From: Rhodoplanes sp963840055 | GTDB taxonomy: Bacteria; Pseudomonadota; Alphaproteobacteria; Rhizobiales; Xanthobacteraceae | Direction of reading: 5' to 3' | DNA: 64,000 nt | NCBI GenBank assembly: GCA_963840055.1 | Contig: CAWIXM010000006.1 | Span: forward strand, 1 to 64,000 | Shown: positions 29,825 through 38,762 of the stretch, piece after piece | Layout of the letters: each line of letters opens with the position of its first letter | How positions within the stretch are numbered: the stretch's first letter is position 1 | Position numbers and translations under genes: made by a program | The notes under the pieces: model-generated | The model's database searches: none | Told to the model about the DNA's origin: nothing | Seen by the model: the letters and a program-made list of their open reading frames with translations, nothing else

Positions 29825-32800
29825 ATGCGACCGAATGCGCCTGTCCGCAGCGCCGCGCAGTCCCGGAAAAGTACTGGAAACCCGATGCGGCTCGCCAGGA
29901 CCTGGGCGCTCGCCTTCGCGCTTGCCGTCTGCTTCGGGCTGGGCTTCGGCGTCGCCCAAGCGTTTGACATCGCGGCTGCGCAGAAGCGATTTCAGGCTCT
30001 CTACGTGGGCGGCAAATACCAGGCTGCGCTTTTGGAAGCCCAAAAGAACGAAGCGGCGGCCAAGCGCGGCGGCGTCAACACACTCCCCTATGTTCTCGCG
30101 CTCAACGACCTTGGTCGCGCGTACCAGGCGCTCGGCCGGTACAACGAAGCGGCGCGAGCGTTCAAGCGGGTCGTGGACACGTTGAAGAAGAACGTCCCGC
30201 CGACCGACCCCAAACTGATCCAGTCGAACGCAAACCTCGCCAAGGTCTATCTCCTGCTCGGCCGCTATGACGAAGCGGAGACGATGTTCAAGCAAGCGCG
30301 GGATGCGACGGCGCGGCAATCCGGGCCGGGCCGGGCGCTGGCGACGCTCACGATGAATGTCGGCGATGTCTACCGATTTCAGGCGCGCTACGATGAAGCC
30401 GAGGAACAATACAACAAAGCGTTGGAGATGGCGGAGCAGACCGCTGGCCCGAACAGCGTCGAAGTTGCCGACACGCTCAACAATCTGACGAAAATCTACG
30501 AGGACCAAGGCCGCTTCACCGAAGCCGAGGCCGCGCTCACTCGCGCGCGCGCGATCAATGAGAAGGTCCGCGGCCCGAACCACCCGGATGTCGCCTTCAA
30601 CATCAACAACCTCGCCCATCTTTACGAACGGCTGGGCCGCTATGCCGAGGCCGACCGGCTGTATCAGCAGGCGATTGGGATATGGCAGAAAGCGCTCGGC
30701 CCGAACCACCCGGATGTCGCGACCGCGCTGAACAATCTCGCGCTCGTCTATGTCGGCGAGGAACGCTACGAAGAGGCTGAGCAGCTCTACAAACGCGCGC
30801 TCGCCATCCGGGAAGGGTTATTCGGCCCAAGCTCCACGCAGGCGGCGACCGTGGTCAACAACCTTGCCGCTCTTTACGAATTTCAGGATCGCTACGGCGA
30901 TGTCGAGGAATACGCCAAGCGGGCGCTGGGTGTCGTCGAAAAAACTCTCGGGCCGGACAATCCCGACACGGCCAAAGTGGTGCGCAAGCTGGGCGTGGCT
31001 TATGAGGGCGAGGGTCGCTTCGCCGACGCCGATAAGCAGTTCAAGCGGGCGCTTGCGATTTTCGACAAGTCGTTTGGTCCGGATCACCGGTTTGTCGCGA
31101 CCGTGCTGATATCGCAGGCGCGGCTATTCGAGCGCGAACGCCGCTACGACGAAGCCGACGCCGCATTAAAGCGCGCGCTTGCGATCAACGAAAATGCGCG
31201 TGGAACGAACCATCCGGAGGTGGCGCGCGTGCTTCACCGCCTCGCCCTCCTTAGCGCCGCACGCAACGATCCCGGCAATGCCCTCTCCTATTCGCGCAAG
31301 GCAAGCGCCGCGGTTCTCGCGCATGCGCAGGCCGATTCATCGGCGAGTCCGGGGTCGGGCGGCCTTGTCGAGCAGCGCGGGCGTTATTTCGTGAACCATG
31401 TGGCGAACGTCGCCGCGGCGGCGCGGGCCGGTCTCGGGTCGGAGCCGGCGCTGGGTCAAGAGGCGTTGGAAATGGCTCAGTGGGCGAACCAATCGGCGGC
31501 CGCCGCAGCGATCCAGCAAATGGGCGTGCGCTCGGCCGCCGGCAACGACGCGCTTGCGGCGCTGGTGCGCGAAAACCAAGACCTCACGGCCCTTTGGCGG
31601 GCGCATGACCGGGCCTTGACCGTAGCGTTATCGAAACCGAGCACGCCGGAGAACGCAGTCGCCATCGCCAATATTCGTACGCGGATGGCCAATACCGAGC
31701 GCAGGCTCAACGAAAATTCCGTGCGGCTGCGGACCCAATTCAGCGACTATGTGGCGCTGACGCGGCCGACTCCAATGAAGGCGGAGGAGGTTCAGCGGCT
31801 TCTTGGCGCCGACGAGGCGCTCGTGTTTCTGCTTCCCGGAGAGAACGAGAGCTACGTCTTCGCGCTCACGCGGGAAGGCTACGCCTGGAAGACAATACCC
31901 CTCGGCGTCGAGGCACTTGCCGGCAAGGTCGTCGATCTGCGGCGCGGGCTTTTTGTCGATGCGTCGAGCGATCCTGCGCGAAAGGCCGAAAAGTTCGATC
32001 CGGCGACGGCATACGAGCTTTATGCCGCCCTTATCGGTCCGATCGAAGGGCTGATCAAGGACAAGCGCCATCTGCTCATCGTTCCGACAGGGCCGTTGAC
32101 CGCGCTGCCGTTCCACTTGCTCGTGACCGAGCCGCCCTCCGCATCGGGGAGCGAGCCAGATGCCGCCCGCTATCGTAAAGCGGCGTGGCTGATCCGGCGC
32201 CATGCGGTCACCGTGCTGCCGTCGGTCGCGAGCCTGCGCGCGCTGCGGACGCAGACGCAGGGCGAACAGGGCGGAAAACCGCTTCTCGGATTTGGCGATC
32301 CGGTCTTCGGGCCCGAACAGCCCCCCGACGGTGAAGGACGCCGCAGCGCGAGCCGCAGCCTTGTCACCCGCGCCTATTCCGAATTCTGGCGCGGCGCCAA
32401 TGTCGACCGCCAGAAGCTTGGCGAGTCGCTGCCGCGGCTCGAAGAAACCGCCGACGAACTGAAATCGGTTGCGAAGACGCTCGGCGCGCCGATGAGCGAC
32501 ATCAGGTTGCGGGAGAAGGCGCGGGAGAGCGCCGTCAAGCACGCGCCGCTCGCCGATTACCGCATCATCTACTTCGCCACCCACGGCCTGGTCGCCGGCG
32601 ACGTCAAGGGATTGGCTGAGCCGTCGCTCGCGCTCACCATTCCCGCGCAGCCGACGGAGGAGGACGATGGCCTGCTGACTGCAAGCGAGATCGCGCGGCT
32701 GAAGCTGAATGCCGACTGGGTCGTACTCTCCGCCTGCAACACGATTGCCGGCGACAAACCGGGAGCCGAAGCCCTTTCCGGTTTGGCGCGCGCCTTCTTC

Positions 32801-33031
32801 TATGCGGGCGCTCGTGCGCTGTTGGTTTCGCATTGGGCGGTAGAGTCCAATGCGGCGACGCGATTGACGACGCAAACATTCGACATTCTTGCCCGCAACC
32901 CCGAGCTCGGCCGGGCCGAGGCGTTGCGGCGGGCGATGCTGGCCTATCTGGACGACACATCGGATCCGCGCAATGCCGATCCCGCCATTTGGGGCCCGTT
33001 CTCCATCGTCGGCGAGGGTGCCCAGCGGTAA
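29825..33031 (+). CDS. Exported TPR-CHAT caspase-like protease
   Basis: This is a 1068-residue protein. A signal peptide lies at about residues 22-46 (LALAFALAVCFGLGFGVAQA). Roughly ten kinesin-light-chain-type TPR repeats follow (residues about 50-460, e.g. LGRYNEAARAF, GRFTEAEAALTRARAI, each about 42 residues). A helical linker leads to a C-terminal CHAT domain (about 720-1060). The CHAT catalytic dyad is present: His920 in YFATHGLVAGD and Cys971 in VVLSACNTIAGD. CHAT proteases are caspase relatives. The TPR part probably binds a partner that controls activity. AAGGGAG precedes the ATG at 29825; an inner ATG at 29885 would give a more standard signal peptide. No obvious target gene is adjacent. 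Confidence 0.9.
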   Translation: MRPNAPVRSAAQSRKSTGNPMRLARTWALAFALAVCFGLGFGVAQAFDIAAAQKRFQALYVGGKYQAALLEAQKNEAAAKRGGVNTLPYVLALNDLGRAYQALGRYNEAARAFKRVVDTLKKNVPPTDPKLIQSNANLAKVYLLLGRYDEAETMFKQARDATARQSGPGRALATLTMNVGDVYRFQARYDEAEEQYNKALEMAEQTAGPNSVEVADTLNNLTKIYEDQGRFTEAEAALTRARAINEKVRGPNHPDVAFNINNLAHLYERLGRYAEADRLYQQAIGIWQKALGPNHPDVATALNNLALVYVGEERYEEAEQLYKRALAIREGLFGPSSTQAATVVNNLAALYEFQDRYGDVEEYAKRALGVVEKTLGPDNPDTAKVVRKLGVAYEGEGRFADADKQFKRALAIFDKSFGPDHRFVATVLISQARLFERERRYDEADAALKRALAINENARGTNHPEVARVLHRLALLSAARNDPGNALSYSRKASAAVLAHAQADSSASPGSGGLVEQRGRYFVNHVANVAAAARAGLGSEPALGQEALEMAQWANQSAAAAAIQQMGVRSAAGNDALAALVRENQDLTALWRAHDRALTVALSKPSTPENAVAIANIRTRMANTERRLNENSVRLRTQFSDYVALTRPTPMKAEEVQRLLGADEALVFLLPGENESYVFALTREGYAWKTIPLGVEALAGKVVDLRRGLFVDASSDPARKAEKFDPATAYELYAALIGPIEGLIKDKRHLLIVPTGPLTALPFHLLVTEPPSASGSEPDAARYRKAAWLIRRHAVTVLPSVASLRALRTQTQGEQGGKPLLGFGDPVFGPEQPPDGEGRRSASRSLVTRAYSEFWRGANVDRQKLGESLPRLEETADELKSVAKTLGAPMSDIRLREKARESAVKHAPLADYRIIYFATHGLVAGDVKGLAEPSLALTIPAQPTEEDDGLLTASEIARLKLNADWVVLSACNTIAGDKPGAEALSGLARAFFYAGARALLVSHWAVESNAATRLTTQTFDILARNPELGRAEALRRAMLAYLDDTSDPRNADPAIWGPFSIVGEGAQR

Positions 33032-33408
33032 GCGCGATCGATTAGACGTGGATTTCGCCGCTCGCCCCTAGAGCATTTTCCGGCGAAGTGGGAACCGGTT
33101 TGCCGCAGAAAATGCGACCACTATTTCCGATTCAATTGGAACGGAATTCGCTCTAGGTTTCAGGGCATTTGCATGCGCGGCGGGTGGCGACGCCGCGGCG
33201 CGTAATGGGCGGCGCCGGTGGCGCCCAATTTACCGCGAACGATTATTATCAAGCCACCTGGTCGGCAGCAAAAGCGTTGCCGCTTCGCTACGCCCGCGGA
33301 AGAAATGCACGTATGAGGCGTCGGATGCCGGTTCCGCGGTTGATTTTACCGGCTGACTTGCCACAGGGTAGCCACGGGGAATTCTGTCGAATTTTTTGGG
33401 GGGCAAGC
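33032..33408. other. Intergenic region with dispersed repeat copy B
   Basis: This 377-base stretch between the CHAT gene and the second barrel gene has no convincing gene. It contains the palindromic repeat at 33073-33115 and its companion ATTGGAACGGAATTCGC segment near 33130-33157. The rest is probably the barrel gene's leader. Confidence 0.6.
33073..33157. repeat. Dispersed palindromic repeat, copy B (long form)
   Basis: The core 33073-33115 is GCATTTTCCGGCGAAGTGG...GCAGAAAATGC. After a short spacer it is followed by a second conserved piece, ATTGGAACGGAATTCGC, which also occurs (modified) after copy D and, inverted, beside copy E. The repeat unit is therefore a two-part element of about 85 bp. 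Confidence 0.85.
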
Positions 33409-34353
33409 ATGGCACGGCTTTTGACCTTGGGCGTCGGTCTTTTGGGCGCCGTCGCGATCTTGGGGCCAGCGTTGGCGGATGAAGCGCCGCCGCCGAGGAA
33501 GCGGCGGGCCATCCGTGCGGCGCCGGCGCGCGTTGCGCCAGCTCCGCGGCCTCAACCGGTGCAGCAAACGAGCAATTGGACGGGCGGTCAGGTCGGCGGC
33601 TCCAACGGCGGCAGCTTCGCCAACAATGCCTTCGCCGAGCCGGGCTCGTACATCTGTGCGCCGGCCTACGACGAGGAGCTGACTCCCTTTGCGCAGAACT
33701 GCTACGAAACGCCGTTCGGCTTCACGGGACATCGCTCAAGCTACACCATCGGCCCGTTCTTGGGATACCGCGTGCAGCTCGGCGTCTTCGTCATCGGGGC
33801 TGAGACCGACATCTCGTACAAGCGAGCCAATAGCTCGGCCAGCCAGACAACCACCGTCCCGATCACCGCCATACCTAGCTTAGGCGACCCTTCCTACTTT
33901 CAGCGCACCGACAACTTTTCCGGTTCACTGAATCAAGGTTGGGACGGCTCGTTACGCGGACGCCTCGGTTATCTGGTGACGCCCTGGACATTGCTCTACG
34001 CAACGGGCGGCATGGCGTTCGGGAAGGTCAGCGGCTCGCTCGCGTACGCCGGAACGATCTACGCATGCTCCAACCCAGGCCAGGGTTGCACGACGCCCGT
34101 CGGCAATGCGGTCAGCAGCGTCAGCTTCAGCGAGACGCGCGTCGGCTATACCGTCGGCGGGGGCGTGGAATATCAGTTCTCTGGCCCGTGGTCGGCGAGG
34201 CTCGAGTACCGGTACGCCGATCTCGGCAGCTTCACCAAATCGTTCGCAGTCTTAACCAATTGCGCGACCTGCGCAAATCAGTCGCCTGGCGCATCGATCG
34301 AGCTGCATCCGACGTTTCATACCGTGCGGGTGGGCCTCGGCTTCGGCTTCTGA
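33409..34353 (+). CDS. Outer-membrane beta-barrel protein (Omp25-like)
   Basis: This 314-residue exported protein has a signal peptide ending at ALADE (about residue 24), a basic Ala/Pro/Arg-rich linker (residues 27-50), and then NWTGGQVGGSNGGSF. Alternating barrel strands run to LHPTFHTVRVGLGFGF with a terminal Phe, as usual for outer-membrane barrels. It is a paralogue in type of the gene at 1313. GGGGGGC precedes the ATG. A strong terminator follows. Confidence 0.88.
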   Translation: MARLLTLGVGLLGAVAILGPALADEAPPPRKRRAIRAAPARVAPAPRPQPVQQTSNWTGGQVGGSNGGSFANNAFAEPGSYICAPAYDEELTPFAQNCYETPFGFTGHRSSYTIGPFLGYRVQLGVFVIGAETDISYKRANSSASQTTTVPITAIPSLGDPSYFQRTDNFSGSLNQGWDGSLRGRLGYLVTPWTLLYATGGMAFGKVSGSLAYAGTIYACSNPGQGCTTPVGNAVSSVSFSETRVGYTVGGGVEYQFSGPWSARLEYRYADLGSFTKSFAVLTNCATCANQSPGASIELHPTFHTVRVGLGFGF

Positions 34354-34376
34354 CGCTGACGGCTGCAACGTAAAAT

Positions 34377-34413
34377 ATCGGGGCCAGTGCATCGCGCTGG
34401 CCCCGATTTCTTG
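34377..34413 (+). terminator. Rho-independent terminator
   Basis: A perfect 11-bp stem (ATCGGGGCCAG/CTGGCCCCGAT) around a 9-base loop is followed by TTTCTTGTT, 23 bases after the barrel stop. Confidence 0.88.
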
Positions 34414-34459
34414 TTGGACTGACGAATGGCGGGGCGCCGGTGTCTTGCAGACCGCGGCG

Positions 34460-34639
34460 TTACGCCGCGTGCGCTTGCTCCATCGCTTCGGCCGTCCGCT
34501 TCGTTGCTTCCTCGGCCGTCTGCATCGATTTTTCTGCGATCCGGTGGGCGCACTGGAGGAAGCTCTCAAGATTGTCGCGCTTGCTTCGGCCTGGCGGTGG
34601 ATGATTTGCCCGCGCTCGACTGTTTATCGCTTTGGCCAA
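34460..34639 (-). pseudogene. Possible short phasin-like remnant
   Basis: A 59-codon reverse-strand frame from a TTG at 34639 reads NLESFLQCAHRIAEKSM, then TAEEATKRTAEAMEQAHAA. It resembles an amphipathic helix of phasin-like proteins. There is no ATG or clear ribosome site, and a terminator for the upstream M24 gene lies just before it. It may be a gene fragment or a chance frame. Confidence 0.3.
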
Positions 34640-34640
34640 T

Positions 34641-34673
34641 AAAAAAACTTCCCTCTCCGTGAGGAGAGGGAAG
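34641..34673 (-). terminator. Rho-independent terminator of the M24 gene
   Basis: On the reverse strand, CTTCCCTCTCC pairs with GGAGAGGGAAG around a 4-base loop and is followed by seven T residues. It lies 34 bases past the M24 stop codon. Confidence 0.9.
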
Positions 34674-34707
34674 CAAAGGTCTCGGCGATCGGGATTGCCG
34701 GCTGCGA

Positions 34708-36000
34708 TCAATAGCGAGCAGCGATCGGCAACTCCTCGCCCGGGAATAGCGTGATCACGCGACAGCCGGTGTCGGTGACGACGACTTCCTCCTCGATCCG
34801 CGCCGCCGAATAGCCGTCCTTCGCCGGACAGTAGGTTTCGAGCGCAAACACCATGCCTTCTTTGATCTCGGTCGGGTGCTCCAGCGAGACCACGCGCGAG
34901 ATGATCGGCCGCTCGTGCAAGGCCAGGCCGAGCCCATGGCCGAACTGTAGGCCGAAGGCCGACGTTTCGTCGGGGAAGCCGAACTCCTGCGCCTTCGGCC
35001 ACACGCTGCAGACGCGATCGGTGGTGACGCCCGGCTTGATCAGATCGATCGCGAGGTCAAGCCATTCGCGGCACAGCTTGTAGGCGTCGTGCTGCACCGG
35101 GGTCGCGCGGCCGACGTTGAAGGTGCGGTAATAGCAAGTGCGATAGCCCATAAACGACTGGAGAATGTCGAAGAACACCTGATCGCCCGGCCGCACCATG
35201 CGATCGGTGAAATTGTGCGGGTGCGGATTGCAGCGCTCGCCCGAGATGGCATTCACCGCTTCGACGTCGTCGGACCCGTTGCGATAGAGAAACTCGTTGA
35301 CCTTGGCGACGATGTCGTTCTCGCGCACGCCGGGACGCAGTTCCCCATTGATGAGGTGATAAGCGCCATCGACCATCGCGGCGGCGCGGTTCAATAGCGC
35401 GATTTCATCGACGTTCTTGATTTCGCGCGCCTCGAGCATCACTTGCTGACCGTCGACGATCTTCAGCCCGGCCTTCTCCAGCTCGTGCAGCATCGGCGGT
35501 TCGATGATATCGACGCCGACCGGCAAGTTGTCGCAGCCGGCTTCCTTGATCAGCGAGGCGATTTCGCCCGCATGCTTCGCCATCAGGCCGAACGACGGCG
35601 ACACCGTGCCGCGCAGACCGAGCAGGCCCGCCTTGCAGTTCTCCGGCTTGAGCCACGGGCAGTACAGCCGGTGATGCACGGCCGCCGAGCCGAAGTCCCA
35701 CAGGATTGGATCGCCGGTGCGGGTGAGCAGCGCCCAACGGCAAATCTTGTCACGCTCCCACTCGCCGATCTTGGTCGAGGTCAGATAGCGGATGTTGTTG
35801 GTGTCCATCACCAGGAGGGCGCCGAGCTCGGAATTGTTCAGCGCTTGGCGCGCGCGCGACAGGCGATAATTGTGCATGCGGCGATAATCGACACGCTCCT
35901 CGAAATCGACCCCCGTGATGCCGAGCGCGGGCAACGCGCGGCTCCAGTTGTAGCGGGGGTTGATGTCCTCGGCGCGGATCTCGCGCGTAACTTGATCCAT
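34708..36000 (-). CDS. M24 (creatinase/prolidase-fold) protein with an altered metal site
   Basis: This 430-residue protein has an N-terminal creatinase-like domain (DTNNIRYLTSTKIGEWER) and a C-terminal pita-bread fold. Prolidase-type ligands are only partly kept. The first Asp (FFDIL), the His (FGHGLGLALHE) and both Glu (FALETY, ARIEEEVVV) are visible. The position of the second Asp (normally S-D-x-T-R-T) reads TCYYRTF. This suggests a non-peptidase, creatinase-like or lyase/hydrolase role, but the substrate is unknown. It has its own terminator and is divergent from the benzoate-CoA ligase gene. Confidence 0.82.
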   Translation of the reverse strand: MDQVTREIRAEDINPRYNWSRALPALGITGVDFEERVDYRRMHNYRLSRARQALNNSELGALLVMDTNNIRYLTSTKIGEWERDKICRWALLTRTGDPILWDFGSAAVHHRLYCPWLKPENCKAGLLGLRGTVSPSFGLMAKHAGEIASLIKEAGCDNLPVGVDIIEPPMLHELEKAGLKIVDGQQVMLEAREIKNVDEIALLNRAAAMVDGAYHLINGELRPGVRENDIVAKVNEFLYRNGSDDVEAVNAISGERCNPHPHNFTDRMVRPGDQVFFDILQSFMGYRTCYYRTFNVGRATPVQHDAYKLCREWLDLAIDLIKPGVTTDRVCSVWPKAQEFGFPDETSAFGLQFGHGLGLALHERPIISRVVSLEHPTEIKEGMVFALETYCPAKDGYSAARIEEEVVVTDTGCRVITLFPGEELPIAARY

Positions 36001-36237
36001 GGCAGACTCCTTGGGGCGATTGTTGCGCGCCGGCGGCCGGCGGGGTGGCTAAACTATAGAGGCAATCGTATTCGATGTAACATTGATCTTTTCGTCGCGT
36101 CGGCCCAAGATGTCGCGCCTCGAAAAAGCGTAGCGCAATAGAGGGCGCAAGGACTGAAGTGCCGACCTTTCATCCCGATTGCGTAATCGCGGCAAGTTGA
36201 GGTCGACCAAATCTCCAAATAATGGGACGAAACGCTC

Positions 36238-37845
36238 ATGTCGCTTGCAGACCGCATCGATACGCAATCAGCGCCGCTCCACGCTCAGCCGCCCGCGCCC
36301 GATGCGATTCCGCGCCAGTACAACTTCGCTGCCGATATATTGCAGCGCAATCTGGCTGCCGGACGCGCCGCCAAGCCCGCCTTTATCGATCCGCGCGGCA
36401 CTTGGACCTATGGCGATCTCGCCGACCGCGTCGAACGGTTCGGCCACGTGCTGCGCAAGCTCGATATGCGGCGCGAGGAGCGCATCCTCATCTGTCTTCT
36501 CGATTGCATCGATTGGCCGACCGCCTTTCTCGGTGCGATCAAAGCGGGCGTGATCCCCGTGCCGGTCAACACGCTGCTGACCGCGGATGACTACCGGTAC
36601 ATGCTGGCCGACAGCCGCGCGCGAATGCTCGTGGTATCGGAGGCGCTCTATCCGAAATTTGCCGATATCGTCGGCGCCTGCCCGGACCTCGCCCATGTGA
36701 TCGTGTCCGGCGATGATGCGCACGGGCATCATCGATTTGAGGATTTGCTGCAGGAGGCGAGCGGCCCGGCGGTCACCGCGTCGACGACGCGCGACGACAT
36801 CTGCTTCTGGCTCTACACCTCGGGTTCGACCGGAAAGCCGAAGGGCGCGGTGCACGCCCACGCCAATCTGCCGCTCACCAATTCGCTCTATGCTGAGCCG
36901 TTCCTGCAGCTGACCGAGAACGACGTATGCTTCTCGGTCGCGAAGCTGTTCTTTGCCTATGGGCTCGGCAACGCGCTGACTTTTCCGATGTCGGCCGGCG
37001 CCACCACGGTCCTGATGCCGGAGCGGCCGACGCCGGATTCGGTCGCAGCAGTGCTGCGCGCGCATCCGGTGACGGTGTTCTACGGCGTGCCGACCTTTTA
37101 TGCGGCCTATCTCGCCAGTCCGGTCGCGCTGCGGCGCGACGAGGTGAAGCTGCGCTGCGCCGTCTCCGCGGGCGAACCGTTGCCGACCGACATCGGCCGG
37201 CGCTGGAGCGATCGCTACGGTATCGACATTCTCGATGGTCTCGGCTCGACCGAGATGCTGCACATCTATCTGTCCAACCGGGCGGGGGAAGTGCGATACG
37301 GCACTACCGGTAAGCCGGTGCCGGGTTACGACATCAAGCTCGTCGGCGATGACGGCATGCCGGTCAAAAAGGGGGACATGGGCGAATTGCACGTCAGGGG
37401 AATGAGCAGCGCGCTCATGTACTGGAACAATCGCGAGCAGTCGCGCTCGACCTTTCTCGGTGAGTGGACGCGCAGCGGCGATAAATATGTCGAGGATCAT
37501 GACGGCTATTTCGTCTACTGCGGCCGGCGCGACGACATGCTGAAGGTCGGCGGCATCTATGTCTCGCCGTTCGAGGTTGAGGGTGCGCTGCTCGCGCACC
37601 CCGAGGTGCTGGAAGCGGCGGTCGTCGCCTGGCCCGACGAGGAGCGGCTGATCAAGCCCAAGGCTTTTGTCGTGCTGAAAGATCAAAGCCGCGCCTCGCC
37701 CGAGCTTGCGCAAGCGCTCCAGGAGCACTGCAAGCAAAGGCTTGCGCCGTACAAATATCCGCGCTGGCTCGAATTCCGCGCCGATCTGCCGAAGACGGCG
37801 ACCGGCAAGATCCAGCGATTCAAGCTGCGGGCGGAAAGCCAGTGA
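36238..37845 (+). CDS. Benzoate-CoA ligase-family AMP-forming ligase
   Basis: This 535-residue adenylate-forming enzyme has the P-loop YTSGSTGKPKGAVHAH, the aryl-specific region SVAKLFFAYGLGNALTFPM, LDGLGSTEMLHIYLSN, the hinge GRRDDMLKVGGIYVSP and the catalytic Lys in KTATGKIQRFKLR. The FAYGLGN segment is characteristic of the benzoate/4-hydroxybenzoate-CoA ligase group. It should activate an aromatic acid to its CoA ester. No ring-reducing or epoxidising genes are nearby, so the pathway is not shown. Confidence 0.88.
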   Translation: MSLADRIDTQSAPLHAQPPAPDAIPRQYNFAADILQRNLAAGRAAKPAFIDPRGTWTYGDLADRVERFGHVLRKLDMRREERILICLLDCIDWPTAFLGAIKAGVIPVPVNTLLTADDYRYMLADSRARMLVVSEALYPKFADIVGACPDLAHVIVSGDDAHGHHRFEDLLQEASGPAVTASTTRDDICFWLYTSGSTGKPKGAVHAHANLPLTNSLYAEPFLQLTENDVCFSVAKLFFAYGLGNALTFPMSAGATTVLMPERPTPDSVAAVLRAHPVTVFYGVPTFYAAYLASPVALRRDEVKLRCAVSAGEPLPTDIGRRWSDRYGIDILDGLGSTEMLHIYLSNRAGEVRYGTTGKPVPGYDIKLVGDDGMPVKKGDMGELHVRGMSSALMYWNNREQSRSTFLGEWTRSGDKYVEDHDGYFVYCGRRDDMLKVGGIYVSPFEVEGALLAHPEVLEAAVVAWPDEERLIKPKAFVVLKDQSRASPELAQALQEHCKQRLAPYKYPRWLEFRADLPKTATGKIQRFKLRAESQ

Positions 37846-37852
37846 TCCTCAT

Positions 37853-37879
37853 CCACCTCTCTCCGCGGGAGAGAGGTGG
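37853..37879 (+). terminator. Hairpin after the ligase gene
   Basis: CCACCTCTCTCC and a matching GAGAGAGGTGG arm form a strong stem 8 bases after the stop codon. There is no T-run, so termination is only a suggestion. The rest to 38134 shows no gene. Confidence 0.5.
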
Positions 37880-38134
37880 AATGGTCGCGTGAACGAACCT
37901 CGGCATCGCCGGCGCATGCGCGCCTCCATGATCGCGATCAATTCCGCTTGAAACGCGCGCTTGAGTAAAACCTCGGGTCATGATGGGCGTACCAAGCGAA
38001 TGGCGGCGTTAGCCGCCGCCATTGCCGCCAACGTCAATCGTGAGGCAGGCTCCGCGAGCATGTCGCTAATGGCAGCGGAACGCGGCCCGCACGCTCGCGT
38101 TGGCATGCGTCTTCGCAAAACGGACACCGACGCG

Positions 38135-38680
38135 ATGAGCACCACCGCCGCAAGACCGACCGCATACATTGCGGGCTTGCTCGCGATCCTCGCGCTTGCG
38201 ACGCCCGCCGCCGCGCAGACGCAGTCCGCCGCATCGACGGCGGGCCTCGAAGACCCGCAATGGAGCGTGTTGTCCGACTCGTTCGGAACAACGGTGGACT
38301 ACCCCGGAAACATTTTCTCCGTCGACGCGGGCGCGCCGCCGCGAGGAACCGGCCGCACGCTGCGCTCCCCCGACGATCGCGCCTGGCTGATGCTGTATGT
38401 CGAAGGCAACGACGAGCGACATACGCCGGCGAGCTTCGTGAGCGCTTATTTCGCCGGGCCGCGCGACAGCCTCGACTATAATCGCGTGACCGACCGTTTT
38501 TTTGCGATCTCCGGCGTAAACGACGAGCAAATCTTCTACAGCCGGTGCAATTTTCCGGTCGGCATCAGGGGGCCAATGCACTGCATTTATCTTGCCTATC
38601 CGAAAGACGAAGAGCGGCGGTGGGATGCGATCGTGACGCGGATCAGCCGCTCGCTGCGGCCATCAGGCTCGGCGCGATGA
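38135..38680 (+). CDS. Exported protein of unknown function
   Basis: This 181-residue protein has a signal peptide (AGLLAILALATPAAAQ, cleaved near residue 28), then SFGTTVDYPGNIFSVDAG and later RCNFPVGIRGPMHCIYLAYP. The two Cys may form a disulphide. Similar small periplasmic proteins are common in this order but have no assigned role. The start may be 38135 or 38105. Confidence 0.7.
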   Translation: MSTTAARPTAYIAGLLAILALATPAAAQTQSAASTAGLEDPQWSVLSDSFGTTVDYPGNIFSVDAGAPPRGTGRTLRSPDDRAWLMLYVEGNDERHTPASFVSAYFAGPRDSLDYNRVTDRFFAISGVNDEQIFYSRCNFPVGIRGPMHCIYLAYPKDEERRWDAIVTRISRSLRPSGSAR

Positions 38681-38762
38681 ATCAGTGTTGCAACGATTGC
38701 ATTTCGGCAAAGCAGGAGAGGGGCGGACGCACGACGCGCTGCCCTTTGCACGACCTCCGTCC

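Noticed and set aside
31628..32875. 415-codon reverse frame opposite the CHAT gene
   Set aside because: It is antisense to a protein with intact catalytic motifs and shows no family likeness.
34708..36000. Assignment of the M24 protein as the DMSP lyase DddP
   Set aside because: DddP is an M24 relative, but its metal-binding Asp pattern is not kept here and no DMSP genes are nearby.
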